Assembly: GCA_039821605.1 (NCBI GenBank)
Contig: JBCBNV010000006.1
Coordinates: 1-64,000, forward strand
Reading direction: 5' to 3'
Length of the DNA: 64,000 nt
Source: CALBPI01 sp039821605
GTDB taxonomy: Bacteria > Pseudomonadota > Gammaproteobacteria > Steroidobacterales > Woeseiaceae
This document shows positions 31,468 through 41,171 of this stretch, piece after piece. The notes under the pieces are model-generated. The model was not told the origin of the DNA. It searched no databases and saw only the letters and a list, made by a program, of their open reading frames with translations. Every line of letters begins with the position of its first letter. The first letter of the stretch is position 1. Position numbers and translations under genes: made by a program.

Positions 31468-33264
31468 TCAGCGGATGAAGCGAATCCGGTCCAGGTACAC
31501 CGTGACCGGTGTGCGTCGGCCCGTTAGCGCGACAACGAATCCCGTGGTCAGGCTGGAGAGGTCCTTCCCTTCGAGCGACACCTCGTAGCGTTGCCAGGTA
31601 TCCGTGAGGGTGATGTTGTCGACCTCAACGATGGCGCTGTCAGGATAGGCGCTATCGCTACCAAGAAGTCCCACGCCGAACTTGACCTTCTCACCACCCC
31701 ACGCGCCGCGTGCCCAAACCTCAAGGGCGCGCGCACCGGTGAGGTCATAGCCGCCATCGACATCACCCCAGTTGTTGCTCGGGTTCTGCCAGGCCACGGC
31801 GACCCAGCCGTAGGTGCCCTCGTAACGGAGCTGGAGCGCGGCCGCACCTGAGTACGGATCACTGCCGTCGCGGTCGTCCACGGTCAGTGCCTCGGTATTG
31901 CCCATCCATCCGGACGGTGCCCACGGCATGGCCTCGAAGCTGTCTTCATACACGTAGACGGGCATGCGCACGCGCACCTCGCCCTCGACGCGCAGGGGTA
32001 TGTTGGCCGTTGCGGCATTACCCGCCCCGTCGTTCGCGTAGGCGAACAGTCGATACCCGCCGGGTTCTTCGGGCATCGCCACAACGACCTTGCCGTCGGC
32101 GCTCGAGATGATCGCATCGTCCACAAGAATCGGTTGCGCCCGAAGGTCACCACCCGTCAGGTAGTCGCCCGATTCGGGCATGAGCACCCAACGCACCGTA
32201 ACGTCGTCGTCGTCCGGATCGCTCACCTCGACTTGAGCCGTGAGTTCGGTGCCGGGCGCCACCGAGGCCTCGCCGTTGACGGTCACATTGCTAATCGTAG
32301 GCGCGCGATTTTCCGGGAGCGTGCCACCCCAAACCGTCGCCATGGCCTCAACCGGCGCCAGCCGGGCACCATCGGGCAAGAACATGCCGAACCAGGTCGA
32401 GGTGCCTTCCATCTTGTGACTCCACACAAAGACGTAGCCGCCCAAGGCCTGCCCCGGATTGTCGAGGATGCCCAGTTTGTAGCTGCGCGTGTAGGCTGCC
32501 GCCTTCTCCGTGCTTGTCAGTTCGAAGGGCGCGCCCCAATCGGTCGTGGCGGCCTCCCAGGTTCCGGGCGGCCCGAACTCCGTCACGATGTAGGGTTTCG
32601 TGGCACCCGCCTCCGCCAGACGTTGCGGCAGCGACGTGGAGCCGCCGTAGCTGTTGATGCCGTGGATATCGATGGCCGACGCCACCTCGTGCACATAGCG
32701 AACGCGCTCGCCACCGATGTCCGCCGTCACCGTCATCGTGGGATGATGGGGATCGAGTTCCTTAACGAGCGCCGCAGCTTCATTCACAGCCGCCCAGATG
32801 CGGGGTTTGTCGCCGGCTTCGAAGCCCTCCATTTCGTTGCCGATGCCCCATAACAGCACCGCGGGATGATCGCGGTAGCGCAGGACCGTCTCGCGAACGC
32901 CTTCGAGCTGCTCTGCAACGAGTGCCTCATCGTTGTAGTCGAAGCCGTGGCGCTCGTGGCCCAGCCAAATCCCAACGGTGACCGTCAGTCCGCGCGCGTG
33001 TGCGGCATCGAGCAGCGGACCGATGTCATCCGATCCCCAGGTACGAACGGAGTTGGCGCCCGCCGCGGCCAGCAGGTCCATGTCGCCGTCACCACCAGCG
33101 CCCTTAACGAAGTAAGGCTGGCCACCGCGAAGCAGTGACCAGCCTTGTTCTGTTTCGACGAGCTCGACGGGGACGGGGCCCGGCGCGTCCTTTGAGTCCT
33201 GCGCCGCTGCTGGCGCAGCGGCAACAGCGAGCGTCCCGACGACGGCGAGCAGCAACTGCCGCAC
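31468..33264 (-). CDS. Secreted clan-A glycoside hydrolase with Ig-like and C-terminal binding domains
   Basis: A 598-residue exported enzyme. GTG 33264 gives a signal peptide (QLLLAVVGTLAVAAAPAAAQ); TTG 33276 is an alternative. Residues about 30-315 form a GH2/GH5-like TIM barrel with acid/base Glu144 in GIGNEMEG and nucleophile Glu229 in VTEFGPPG. The layout, a single barrel followed by an Ig-like module (about 320-430), resembles GH158 or related beta-1,3-glucanases, but the family is not certain. Residues about 435-598 are a beta-sandwich binding domain (DSFEAMPWAPSGWMGN, VEVDNITLTDTWQRYEVSL). It starts 17 bp after the upstream lipoprotein gene and probably belongs to the same operon. Confidence 0.82.
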   Translation of the reverse strand: MRQLLLAVVGTLAVAAAPAAAQDSKDAPGPVPVELVETEQGWSLLRGGQPYFVKGAGGDGDMDLLAAAGANSVRTWGSDDIGPLLDAAHARGLTVTVGIWLGHERHGFDYNDEALVAEQLEGVRETVLRYRDHPAVLLWGIGNEMEGFEAGDKPRIWAAVNEAAALVKELDPHHPTMTVTADIGGERVRYVHEVASAIDIHGINSYGGSTSLPQRLAEAGATKPYIVTEFGPPGTWEAATTDWGAPFELTSTEKAAAYTRSYKLGILDNPGQALGGYVFVWSHKMEGTSTWFGMFLPDGARLAPVEAMATVWGGTLPENRAPTISNVTVNGEASVAPGTELTAQVEVSDPDDDDVTVRWVLMPESGDYLTGGDLRAQPILVDDAIISSADGKVVVAMPEEPGGYRLFAYANDGAGNAATANIPLRVEGEVRVRMPVYVYEDSFEAMPWAPSGWMGNTEALTVDDRDGSDPYSGAAALQLRYEGTYGWVAVAWQNPSNNWGDVDGGYDLTGARALEVWARGAWGGEKVKFGVGLLGSDSAYPDSAIVEVDNITLTDTWQRYEVSLEGKDLSSLTTGFVVALTGRRTPVTVYLDRIRFIR

Positions 33265-33280
33265 GGCGACGCCCAACGCG

Positions 33281-33991
33281 TCAGCCGCCGTTGGCGAAGA
33301 CGAATCCGTCGGTCCCGCCGGGCGTCGATGGCGGCACGTAGGTGAAGCCCCAGTCGCCGAGCAGTGACAGCACCAGCAGCGGATCACCGGGAACCAATCG
33401 TTCGAAGCCCGTGGCACTTGTGCGGTACAGGTAGTCGGCCGTCAGCTCATTGAGCGTCACCGGGAACGGAATGGGTTCGTTGGTGGGGCTCACTTCTGTA
33501 CAGCACGTGAAGAACACGACCGAACCGAAGAAGTTGTCGAGCACCGACCGGTACGCCTTGAGCGCCTGCTCCTGGATGAGGGGGTCGCTGTTCGCGTCGA
33601 ACAACTCGTGCAGGGCAACCGCCGTGAAGAACTGGTTCTCGCCCGACGGTCGCCGCGCCAGTGCCGTGGCCCAGAAATAGAAGCGCGCCTTGGCGCCTGT
33701 GGGACCCTGCGGCAGCGTTGCGATGAGATCGAACTTGCCCGGAGCCTGTGGATCGTTCTCGTTGAACTCGGGAATTGCGATCGTGGTGAACGGGTTTTCG
33801 GGGTCCTCGAGCACACAGGTCTCAAGGTTGATCCCAACATCCGCACAGGCCAGATTGAGCAGCGTGTCCGTCGGCAAAACGACAGCGTTGAAGTTGGTGC
33901 CGTCTCCGTCGTCCGGCTCGCCCGTGCATCCTGCGAGCACGAGGGCCAGCGCCGTGATTAGCGCGCCGGTAATGCGATGATAGTTGCGCAT
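33281..33991 (-). CDS. Lipoprotein of unknown function in glucan locus
   Basis: A 236-residue lipoprotein with lipobox LVLAGC (Cys22) after a basic n-region. The mature chain begins with an acidic linker (GEPDDGDG). It has a cysteine pair in the first third (LACADVGINLETC) and a CC dipeptide in VFFTCCTEVSP. No enzymatic motif is seen and I do not recognise a family. Its position between the GH-barrel protein and the secreted glycosidase, with short gaps on both sides, suggests a surface or periplasmic accessory role in glucan capture; this is inference. Confidence 0.75.
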   Translation of the reverse strand: MRNYHRITGALITALALVLAGCTGEPDDGDGTNFNAVVLPTDTLLNLACADVGINLETCVLEDPENPFTTIAIPEFNENDPQAPGKFDLIATLPQGPTGAKARFYFWATALARRPSGENQFFTAVALHELFDANSDPLIQEQALKAYRSVLDNFFGSVVFFTCCTEVSPTNEPIPFPVTLNELTADYLYRTSATGFERLVPGDPLLVLSLLGDWGFTYVPPSTPGGTDGFVFANGG

Positions 33992-34022
33992 AGTGAAAAT
34001 CCTCAGTCAGATCGCCCGGCGA

Positions 34023-37000
34023 TCAGAAGTTAAGCTGAAAGTAGGCGATGCCCTGGAAGATGTAGTCGTTGTTACCATCGAGGAACTCGTTGTCGGGTGA
34101 GTTCTCGTCATTCGTCCGAGCCAGGATCCGAATGCCAACCTTCGTGGAGTAGCGGTCATCGAGGCGCTGATCCATGAGGTAGGAGTAGTCGATCTTGTAT
34201 TGCTCGGGGAACGTGATGTTGAACTGCCGTTCGAAGTCGTACGGCCCCCAGGAGTCCTTCTTGAACCAACCTTCAACAACATGGCGTTCGTTGATGACGG
34301 CCTTACCCGTGATGCCCCAGAAGTCTCGCGTTCCGCCGTCGGGGTCACCCGTCGACTGATCGAAGCCACGCTCGAGGTTCAGGATGTAACGGTTGCCGTT
34401 CTTGTTGAACACCATGCGGCTCGAAGCGCGCCAGACGTCTTCCTCGGGCAGTCCCACGCCAAACGAGGCGTTGCTGTTGGTCGGCACGAAGAAGAACAAG
34501 TTGGCGTCTGTCGGCGTGGGGAACGACGTGTAGTTCAGGCCGATGTTGAATGCGAAGCTCGCATCCTCACGCCAGTCGTTGTCCCACTGGTAGAACGGTG
34601 TGGCACCTGTTGGGTCCCAGGTCATGAACAACTCGGCTGAACGCGCTTCCCGGTTATCGAGAACCGCAAACGGATCGGTGTCGCGGTCACGGGCGTTGAC
34701 GCCCGGGTTCAAGACACCGCCCGGAAGAATAGAAGCCGGGATGTTCGGGTTGGCGTGAACCAGGTTGTCTCGGTAGAGGACACGCGGGAAGAACATGAGA
34801 TTACCCATGTTGATCATCATGCCCGCTTCGTACTGCTGCTTGTTGCCCAGACCGGAATACGGCAGTCGGGTGCCGAACTCGCGAAGCGGTCCGCCGCTCG
34901 ACTCAGCCACCAGACCTGCATGCTCGGCAGCGACGTAGGACAGCGTGCCCCACAATGGGAACGACAGCTTGGCCTTGATGCCCAGCGTGTCTTCGAAGTC
35001 GATTTCGTCGACGAAAACCGTGCCGTCATCGTATCGATCGTAGACCTCGTCGACTCGCTCATTCGCAGAAATGATGCCGCCCACCTCGAGCTTCACGGGG
35101 CCGAATCGCTTGTCCATGTAGAGCGTGGTCTGACGCGTCTGACGAACCGTGGCGCCTGCAGCACCCGTCGCCTGACCCAATCGCGCCACGTCCTCGGCGT
35201 GGATCACGGTCCAGTCCGCACCCATCATGTTCCAGTCGTACTTGAGGATGACCTTCGGGTTGGCGCCCCAGTACACCTCGGGGCCACCGATGACGGTCAG
35301 GCCGTCGAGCTTGCCTTTACCGACAAACTCGAAGCCCTCTGGTGCCTTGCCGTTCCAGATATCGATGCCATCGATGTCCGTGGCTTCGTTGATGAGTCCG
35401 TAGAAGTCACCCTCATACTTATAGTGGTAACGCGGCGTGTGGTAGAACGCCGTGACGTCGAACATCTCGTGATTGTAGGTGGCCTCGAAATCGTAGATTT
35501 CCACGCGTTCACGATCCGCAAACACCTGCTCAACAACCTCGTCTTCGGGGATGTCGGTCACGTTGGCCTGGCCACGAGTCAATACCGTAGTCGGCAGACC
35601 TCGACGGCCGTACTGAATTTCCAGCGGCTCCGTGTTGGCGACGTCCCCCAGTACGTTGATCGTGAACTGGCCTTCGAGATTGTCAGCGGGGTTAAAGCCA
35701 AAATCGAGGAACAACCACTGGCCGCTTTGGAACTCGACGCCGTTCTCACCGTCCTCGGTGATCTCCTGCTCACTGCCTCTGAGTACGAACTGGCCGCGAA
35801 GATCGCCACCCTCGAAATAGAGCTTGCGATCGTCATTGTTCTTGTCTTCCTTAAGCAGGCGAACTTCGCCCTTGAGCTCAAGGTAATCCATGTCGATGTC
35901 GGTGATCGCAGTGTTGAACGCGGGCTTCTTGTAGTCGTACGGATCGAGCGCAAAAATTTCTGACAACACGTCGTAGGCGACACGCGGGCGCGCCGTCCAG
36001 ACGCCGTCGGAGTTGGCGGAACCCAGCGCCATGACCCCGAACCACTCCTCGTTCATATTGTTCTGGCCTTCGGCCCAGTCAAACAGGTAGGCCTGGTTCG
36101 ACCAGGAGGCGTTGTTGTCCTGGGTATCGAGGTTTTCTTCCTGCAGGTACTTCCACCACTCATCGCGCCATTCGAAGACGAAGCCGCCGATGGAGTTGCC
36201 TTCCTCGCCGTTGCCCGCAGCCTTGTTGTACATCTCAAGCCACTGGTCCTTGAGATAGAGCGCCTGATTGGCCTGATCCTCAGCACCTTCACGGGCATTG
36301 AAGGCGTCACTGCCGAACTCGTAGAACACGACGGGCACATCGAGCTTCTCGTCGACTTGCGCCCAGAGGTCCGTGAAGCCGCGACCGCGGTAAACGTTGC
36401 TGCCCAAGACGTCGAGGCTCGGGACGAGCTCTGCAATCAGATCGATGTACTGGATGTCACCGTTGACGATCGAGAACGGCTTGTTCGGAGCGATCGCCTT
36501 GCCTTCGCTCAGGACTTCCTCCCAGAGGCTGTACAGGTAACGCGCTTTGGCGGTGTTCTGTTCGCCCGCGGGCAGGTTTTCGATTTCGAAGCTGGACCAG
36601 GACAGACCGTAGTTACTTTCGTTACCGAACGCGAACATGACCACGCCCGGCACGTCTTTGTACATCTCGACGATGGCCAGCGACTCCGCCTTAAGCGTAG
36701 CGCGCGTCAGCGGGTCCGAGTAGTCCGTGAACGGTACCCAGCGACCACCAATCGTGGCGCCGTAGCGACCCATGAGCGGGTTGATCACTGAGCGGATGCC
36801 ATGCTCGCGGTAGACGTACTCGACCCACTTGGGCGGCAAAATCATGAAACTGCGGATCGTGTTGATACCCGCAGCGCTCATGAGACCGAAGTCGTAGTCG
36901 AGGACTTTGCGAATGTAGTCGTCGCTCTTGCCCCACAGGTTGTAGGTGTAGTTTTCACCCTGCGGCGAGTAGCTCCACACCATCCCCTTGATGTAGAAGT

Positions 37001-37160
37001 CTTCACCGTCTACCTGCAGCTTCCAGCCGCCGTCGGTCTTGACCGTGGTCACGACCTCGGATGCCTGCGACGCAGCCGCCAGAGACAGCAGCATGAGTAG
37101 GGCCGTCGCCCACACGCCCGCGCGCTGTCCGATTCCCCCGAAACGATTTGAACTCGCCAT
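34023..37160 (-). CDS. Glycoside hydrolase fused to an outer-membrane beta-barrel
   Basis: A 1,045-residue two-part protein. ATG 37160 is chosen because AAGAG lies eight bases upstream; ATG 37166 is equally in frame. A signal peptide (GVWATALLMLLSLAAASQA) is followed by a TIM-barrel glycosidase domain (about 35-405). Its acid/base Glu181 is in FAFGNESNYG and its nucleophile Glu281 in VFYEFGSDAF. From about residue 420 to the end the chain changes to alternating amphipathic beta-strands with aromatic girdles (ITDIDMDYLELKGEVRL, LYMDKRFGPVKLEVGG, RYILNLERGF). It closes on YFQLNF, with the terminal Phe used by the BAM machinery. It thus looks like an enzyme tethered to, or gating, its own porin. 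The glucan substrate is inferred from neighbours. Confidence 0.85.
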   Translation of the reverse strand: MASSNRFGGIGQRAGVWATALLMLLSLAAASQASEVVTTVKTDGGWKLQVDGEDFYIKGMVWSYSPQGENYTYNLWGKSDDYIRKVLDYDFGLMSAAGINTIRSFMILPPKWVEYVYREHGIRSVINPLMGRYGATIGGRWVPFTDYSDPLTRATLKAESLAIVEMYKDVPGVVMFAFGNESNYGLSWSSFEIENLPAGEQNTAKARYLYSLWEEVLSEGKAIAPNKPFSIVNGDIQYIDLIAELVPSLDVLGSNVYRGRGFTDLWAQVDEKLDVPVVFYEFGSDAFNAREGAEDQANQALYLKDQWLEMYNKAAGNGEEGNSIGGFVFEWRDEWWKYLQEENLDTQDNNASWSNQAYLFDWAEGQNNMNEEWFGVMALGSANSDGVWTARPRVAYDVLSEIFALDPYDYKKPAFNTAITDIDMDYLELKGEVRLLKEDKNNDDRKLYFEGGDLRGQFVLRGSEQEITEDGENGVEFQSGQWLFLDFGFNPADNLEGQFTINVLGDVANTEPLEIQYGRRGLPTTVLTRGQANVTDIPEDEVVEQVFADRERVEIYDFEATYNHEMFDVTAFYHTPRYHYKYEGDFYGLINEATDIDGIDIWNGKAPEGFEFVGKGKLDGLTVIGGPEVYWGANPKVILKYDWNMMGADWTVIHAEDVARLGQATGAAGATVRQTRQTTLYMDKRFGPVKLEVGGIISANERVDEVYDRYDDGTVFVDEIDFEDTLGIKAKLSFPLWGTLSYVAAEHAGLVAESSGGPLREFGTRLPYSGLGNKQQYEAGMMINMGNLMFFPRVLYRDNLVHANPNIPASILPGGVLNPGVNARDRDTDPFAVLDNREARSAELFMTWDPTGATPFYQWDNDWREDASFAFNIGLNYTSFPTPTDANLFFFVPTNSNASFGVGLPEEDVWRASSRMVFNKNGNRYILNLERGFDQSTGDPDGGTRDFWGITGKAVINERHVVEGWFKKDSWGPYDFERQFNITFPEQYKIDYSYLMDQRLDDRYSTKVGIRILARTNDENSPDNEFLDGNNDYIFQGIAYFQLNF

Positions 37161-37226
37161 AGTCATTACTCTTGGTTTTCTCTTCGCGGACACTGTCCGC
37201 GCGCCCCCCTGGTTCGGCGTCATGTC

Positions 37227-39881
37227 TTAGGTTCCGCCGTCGAGCGTGACGCTCACGTTGTCGATGAAGACGTCGGTGGAGCACGTAGCTGCCCCGCCAC
37301 ACACAACGGCAAGTTGGAAGGTTATCCCCATTGTTACGTCGGCTCCGGCTGTCGGCGAGTAGCTATACGTCGTCCAGTCCGTCGTCGGCGCCACAATAGT
37401 CTCTAGAATCTCGCCCGTTGCACCCATTGCGCCTTCCGAAATGAGCTCGGGGAAGATCACACCGCCGTCAGCGGCAGACCCCTTCATATCGAACGAAATG
37501 TTGACGGTCTGGCCGGTCGTGACTGTGCCGGCGGCCAGGAAGTCTTGCTTGAGCACAGGATTCTGCAGCGTTACCGCAACGACGTTGACCGAAAACGTGC
37601 CGTCCGTCGCATCCGAACTCACGACGGTCGCGGTGCCGTCATTGAGGAACACGGTCCAGTCCGTCAGATCACCTGATTCGAAGCTGCCGTTGATGGCGAG
37701 CTCACCCATCGGCACGCCGCCACCGCCCGAGCCATCACCGATGGTGAGATCGTCGAAGTAGATTACGTTCTGCTGTGCGCGCGCCTGGAAGTCCGGGAAG
37801 ATCACCAGACGCGTGATGTCCGTGTTCACCGGGTTACCAATCACCGGAGTGAAGTCGAACGTCAGCTCCTCCCACTGGTTGACCACGGTGTTCGCCACCT
37901 TGATCTCACCCGTCGAGCCCTGCGTCGCGTTCTCGTACTTGATGCCGACGTCGCTGATCTCGGTCTTCCAGACCTTCACCTTCACGATCGCCGTGCTCGC
38001 GTCGAGTGTGAACGTCGGCAGATCGTCCGTCGCCGCACCCGCAAACTCAGCGCCGGCTGCACGAGCCGTGAACTCCGCTACCGTGGCCGAGGTGTTGATG
38101 CCGCTCTGGTCGGGGTTCGGGATGAACGCCACGCCCGGGTTGTCATCGTTCTCAAACACCGTCCAGGTGAAGCCCGTGCCGCCCGCCGCTGACTCGAAGT
38201 CCAGCACTGGCAGTGCACCGGTTCCACCGCCGCCGCCACAGCTTGCGACCTGCTCGATGTCATCAACGAAGAAGGTCCAGTTGTCGGGATCGGTATCTGC
38301 GGCGCCTGCCGTACCGTTGTCGAAGATGAAGGTGATGGCGGAAGACGGCGTGCCTGTCGTCTGGCCCGAGAAGTCATAGCACAACAGCTCCCAGCCCGTG
38401 CCGCCGTGCGTCAGCGTGGCTTCGATGTTGAGGCCTTCGAGCTTGAACAGCAGATCTACGGTTCGCGTTGAGTAGACGAGAACCTCGTAGATCTCACCGT
38501 TCGAAAAGTCGATGTCACCGCCAAGCTGCAGGGTGCTGCCGCCAAAGGTCGCGCCCGGGAATTTCTGCAGTTGTAATGCCGCCGCACTCGGGTTCAGGCC
38601 CGCGGTTTCCGGGTTGGCGCCGACCATCGACATACCACCATCAAAATCATTGATCGTGAATGAGCCGGACTCGAAATCGATCGACGGTGGTGCCGATGTA
38701 CCGCCACCACCCGAGCAGTCGGCAACCTGCTGGATCTCGTCGAAGTAGAAGGTCCAGTTGGTGGGGTCGTTTTCTGCGTCACCCACGACAGCGCCGTCGA
38801 AAATGAAGGTGATTGCGCTGCTCGTAAATCCGTTGGCCGCGACGCCAAAGTCAAAGCACAGCTCTTGCCATTCGCTTCCGCCCGGGTGGTTTTCGGTGGC
38901 TTCAATTCCGGCGTTCGGGTCACCCGTGATGGCGTCCTCGAATTTGAACAGCACGGGCACCACGCGTGGCGACCACACCTGCATCGTAAATGCCGTGCCC
39001 TGCGTGAAATCAACGTTGCCCGCGAGCGACAGCGTGCTGCCGCCGAATACCTGATCGGCGAACTTGCGCATACGTGCGGTTTGGGCCGTCGTGTTGCTGC
39101 CGGACTGATCGGGGTTGGCGATGACATCAGCCTCACCGCCCGCGAAGTTCGCGAACTGGAAGGACGCCGGGTCACCTTCGAAGTCGACGGGCAGCGTCGT
39201 GGTGGGCGCGCCCGGACAGACATCGACCTGCTCGATCGCGTCTAAGAAGAACGTCCAGTTGTCGGGGTCGTTATCAGCGTCACCCACAACGCCGTTGTCG
39301 AAAATGAGCGTAATGGAGCTTGTCGTAAAGCCCGCTGTGGCGCCTGTGAAATCGAAGCAGAGCGTTTCCCACTCGGCGCTGCCGCTGTGCGACTCGATGC
39401 GCTCGATGCCCAGCGCGGGATCACCGGAGATCGCATCTTCAAATTTGAAGGTGAACGGTACGACGCGCTGCGACCACACCTTGACCGTAAAGGCCGCGCC
39501 GGGCGTGAAGTCCACGTTAGTACCCAGCTGCAGCGTACTGCCGCCAAACGGCTCCGCAGCAAACTTCTGATAGCGCGCGACTTGCGGCGTCGTGTTCTCG
39601 GCGCTGCACACGGGGTTCTCGACCACGACCGTCGCGCCGCCGCCGAAGCCCGCGTCCATGCCGAAGTCGTAGCCGGCCGCGAGATTCTCGAAGAAGATCG
39701 GGAATGGCGCCCCGTCACCCTGTGCCGTTGCCGGATCACACAGCGAAGGCGGCGGCGGTGGCGCAGGCGTGCCCGCGATGGATTCGGGACCGTCACCGGT
39801 ACCGAAGCAGCCAGCGAGGGCGGCAGAAAATACGAAGGCGCCAAGAGCGCGCACCGAGCGCATGAAGGAGTCTGAGTGCAT
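37227..39881 (-). CDS. Multi-module glycan-binding lipoprotein
   Basis: An 884-residue lipoprotein (lipobox SAALAGC, Cys25) with a proline-rich spacer (PAPPPPPS) and five beta-sandwich modules. Modules 1-3 (about 60-222, 231-389, 400-548) are clear tandem copies: each has FGGSTL-LG-DF, a central KFED or KLEG strand, and ends NWTF-x-D-IEQV-C followed by a Gly-rich linker. Module 4 (558-717) is a diverged copy with VIYFDDLTIG. Module 5 (726-884) looks like a CBM4/9-type module (NGSFESGDLTDW to DVFIDNVSVTLDG). No catalytic motif is present. By context it is a surface glycan-binding protein, functionally comparable to SusE/F-type proteins though unrelated in sequence. Confidence 0.85.
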   Translation of the reverse strand: MHSDSFMRSVRALGAFVFSAALAGCFGTGDGPESIAGTPAPPPPPSLCDPATAQGDGAPFPIFFENLAAGYDFGMDAGFGGGATVVVENPVCSAENTTPQVARYQKFAAEPFGGSTLQLGTNVDFTPGAAFTVKVWSQRVVPFTFKFEDAISGDPALGIERIESHSGSAEWETLCFDFTGATAGFTTSSITLIFDNGVVGDADNDPDNWTFFLDAIEQVDVCPGAPTTTLPVDFEGDPASFQFANFAGGEADVIANPDQSGSNTTAQTARMRKFADQVFGGSTLSLAGNVDFTQGTAFTMQVWSPRVVPVLFKFEDAITGDPNAGIEATENHPGGSEWQELCFDFGVAANGFTSSAITFIFDGAVVGDAENDPTNWTFYFDEIQQVADCSGGGGTSAPPSIDFESGSFTINDFDGGMSMVGANPETAGLNPSAAALQLQKFPGATFGGSTLQLGGDIDFSNGEIYEVLVYSTRTVDLLFKLEGLNIEATLTHGGTGWELLCYDFSGQTTGTPSSAITFIFDNGTAGAADTDPDNWTFFVDDIEQVASCGGGGGTGALPVLDFESAAGGTGFTWTVFENDDNPGVAFIPNPDQSGINTSATVAEFTARAAGAEFAGAATDDLPTFTLDASTAIVKVKVWKTEISDVGIKYENATQGSTGEIKVANTVVNQWEELTFDFTPVIGNPVNTDITRLVIFPDFQARAQQNVIYFDDLTIGDGSGGGGVPMGELAINGSFESGDLTDWTVFLNDGTATVVSSDATDGTFSVNVVAVTLQNPVLKQDFLAAGTVTTGQTVNISFDMKGSAADGGVIFPELISEGAMGATGEILETIVAPTTDWTTYSYSPTAGADVTMGITFQLAVVCGGAATCSTDVFIDNVSVTLDGGT

Positions 39882-40032
39882 ATCAGTAATCTCGCGGATC
39901 GATTCCCGGCAAACACGAGCCTGCCGATGTCGTTCTATTTGTTTTGCAGGCACGTTGCCTGGCGACGGCGTATCGCCGTCGGTGAAGCGCTTCAGCTGCG
40001 CGTTAGCCCTGACCACCTTTCCCTAAGGCGGT

Positions 40033-41004
40033 CTAGGGTTCCCCCGAATAAACGCGAACCCAGTCAACCTCCATGGTTGCCGGAAACACGGTGGACGCGT
40101 TCGGCGAACCCGGAAGGTTCCCGCCCACGGCCAGATTGAAAATGATGTAGAACTGGTGATCGAACGGCGCCGGGAACGGACCGTTCGTCGAGAACCAGTT
40201 GTTCTGTACGGCGTAGAGCACGTCGTCGACGTACCAACGCATTTCGTTGGCATCCCACTCTGTTGCATAGACGTGGAATTCATCCGTGACGCTTGACGGC
40301 ACGGTGTAGTCGACCGAAGTGAACTGGTTGCCCGGGAATTCGGCGCCATAGTGAAGAGTGCCGAAGACGTTGTTGCCGCCAACCCCGCCCAGGTTGACCG
40401 CTTCCATGACATCGATCTCGCCACTGGCCGCCCAGGTGCCGTAGGGGCTGTCCTGCGACAGCAGCCAGAAGGCAGGCCAGAGGCCCTGGCCAGGCGGGAG
40501 TTTCATGCGCGCTTCGATACGGCCGTAGCGGAAAGCGAAGCGATCTCGCGTGTTAATGCGTGCAGAGGTGTAGTCGAAGATGCCCGTGGCCTGACCGACA
40601 GGTGCCACGAGGTCTTCCTCGCGCGCCGTGATCTTGAGCATGCCGCCCTCGAGTTGGGCGCTATCCGGCAGGTAGTACTGCAGCTCGTTGTTGCCCCAGC
40701 CGGGGATGCCCGCTTCGGTGCCGTCACCGGTTTCGAAGAACCACTTCGACGTGTCCAACGCGGACCCGTCGAACTCGTCGCTGAACACGAGCGTCAGGCT
40801 TTCGCCCGGATCGACTTCTTCGTTCAGCGCAACAACAAGCGTGGGATTGGTGCTGTTGACGTTCGTCTGAACTGGGACAGCGCCCGGAGGCGCGACATTG
40901 ACGTCGCCTAGCTCTTCAGGCCGATCACTGCCGCAAGCAGCCAGGGTGGCCGCGATGAATAGCACCGCAGACGGGCGCACCAGCGCACCCTTTACCGTTG
41001 TCAT
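40033..41004 (-). CDS. GH16 laminarinase lipoprotein
   Basis: A 323-residue lipoprotein with lipobox ATLAAC (Cys25) and a low-complexity linker, then a GH16 domain. The domain contains LVFSDEFDG, the substrate-cleft WGNNELQYY segment and catalytic GEIDVMEA (Glu196 nucleophile, Asp198, Glu201 acid/base), ending VDWVRVYSG. WGNNELQYY is typical of beta-1,3-glucan-specific laminarinases. A GGGGGG ribosome site precedes ATG 41004; a longer frame to 41079 was rejected. The LacI-type operator at 41084 lies 80 bp upstream. It heads a minus-strand run with the binding lipoprotein, the GH-barrel protein, the lipoprotein and the secreted glycosidase. Confidence 0.94.
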   Translation of the reverse strand: MTTVKGALVRPSAVLFIAATLAACGSDRPEELGDVNVAPPGAVPVQTNVNSTNPTLVVALNEEVDPGESLTLVFSDEFDGSALDTSKWFFETGDGTEAGIPGWGNNELQYYLPDSAQLEGGMLKITAREEDLVAPVGQATGIFDYTSARINTRDRFAFRYGRIEARMKLPPGQGLWPAFWLLSQDSPYGTWAASGEIDVMEAVNLGGVGGNNVFGTLHYGAEFPGNQFTSVDYTVPSSVTDEFHVYATEWDANEMRWYVDDVLYAVQNNWFSTNGPFPAPFDHQFYIIFNLAVGGNLPGSPNASTVFPATMEVDWVRVYSGEP

Positions 41005-41083
41005 TGTCTGTCCCCCCGCCGATGGATGTGTCAACCGCCCCCTGCGGCCACCCACCTCGACTGAGGGATGGTTTAACAAACGA

Positions 41084-41097
41084 TGACAGCGTTGTCA
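41084..41097. promoter_or_regulatory. LacI-type operator 2 (TGACAGCGTTGTCA)
   Basis: One mismatch from a perfect palindrome and from the sites at 26193 and 45764. Read on the minus strand it supplies TTGACA as a -35 hexamer with TTAAAC about 16 bp downstream, so a bound repressor would occlude the promoter of the GH16-led operon. Confidence 0.78.
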
Positions 41098-41171
41098 ATT
41101 TTCGCCCGGAAGTAAGGGGGGTTGGACGAAAACTGGACACACTGGTGCGCGCCGCCGCGCGGCGCCGGGGG

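Noticed and set aside
31459..31472. GCTGACACGTCAGC palindrome-like sequence between the convergent GH17 and glycosidase genes
   Set aside because: Arms of only six bases with a two-base centre and no T-tract; too weak for a terminator and not similar to the LacI-type operators.
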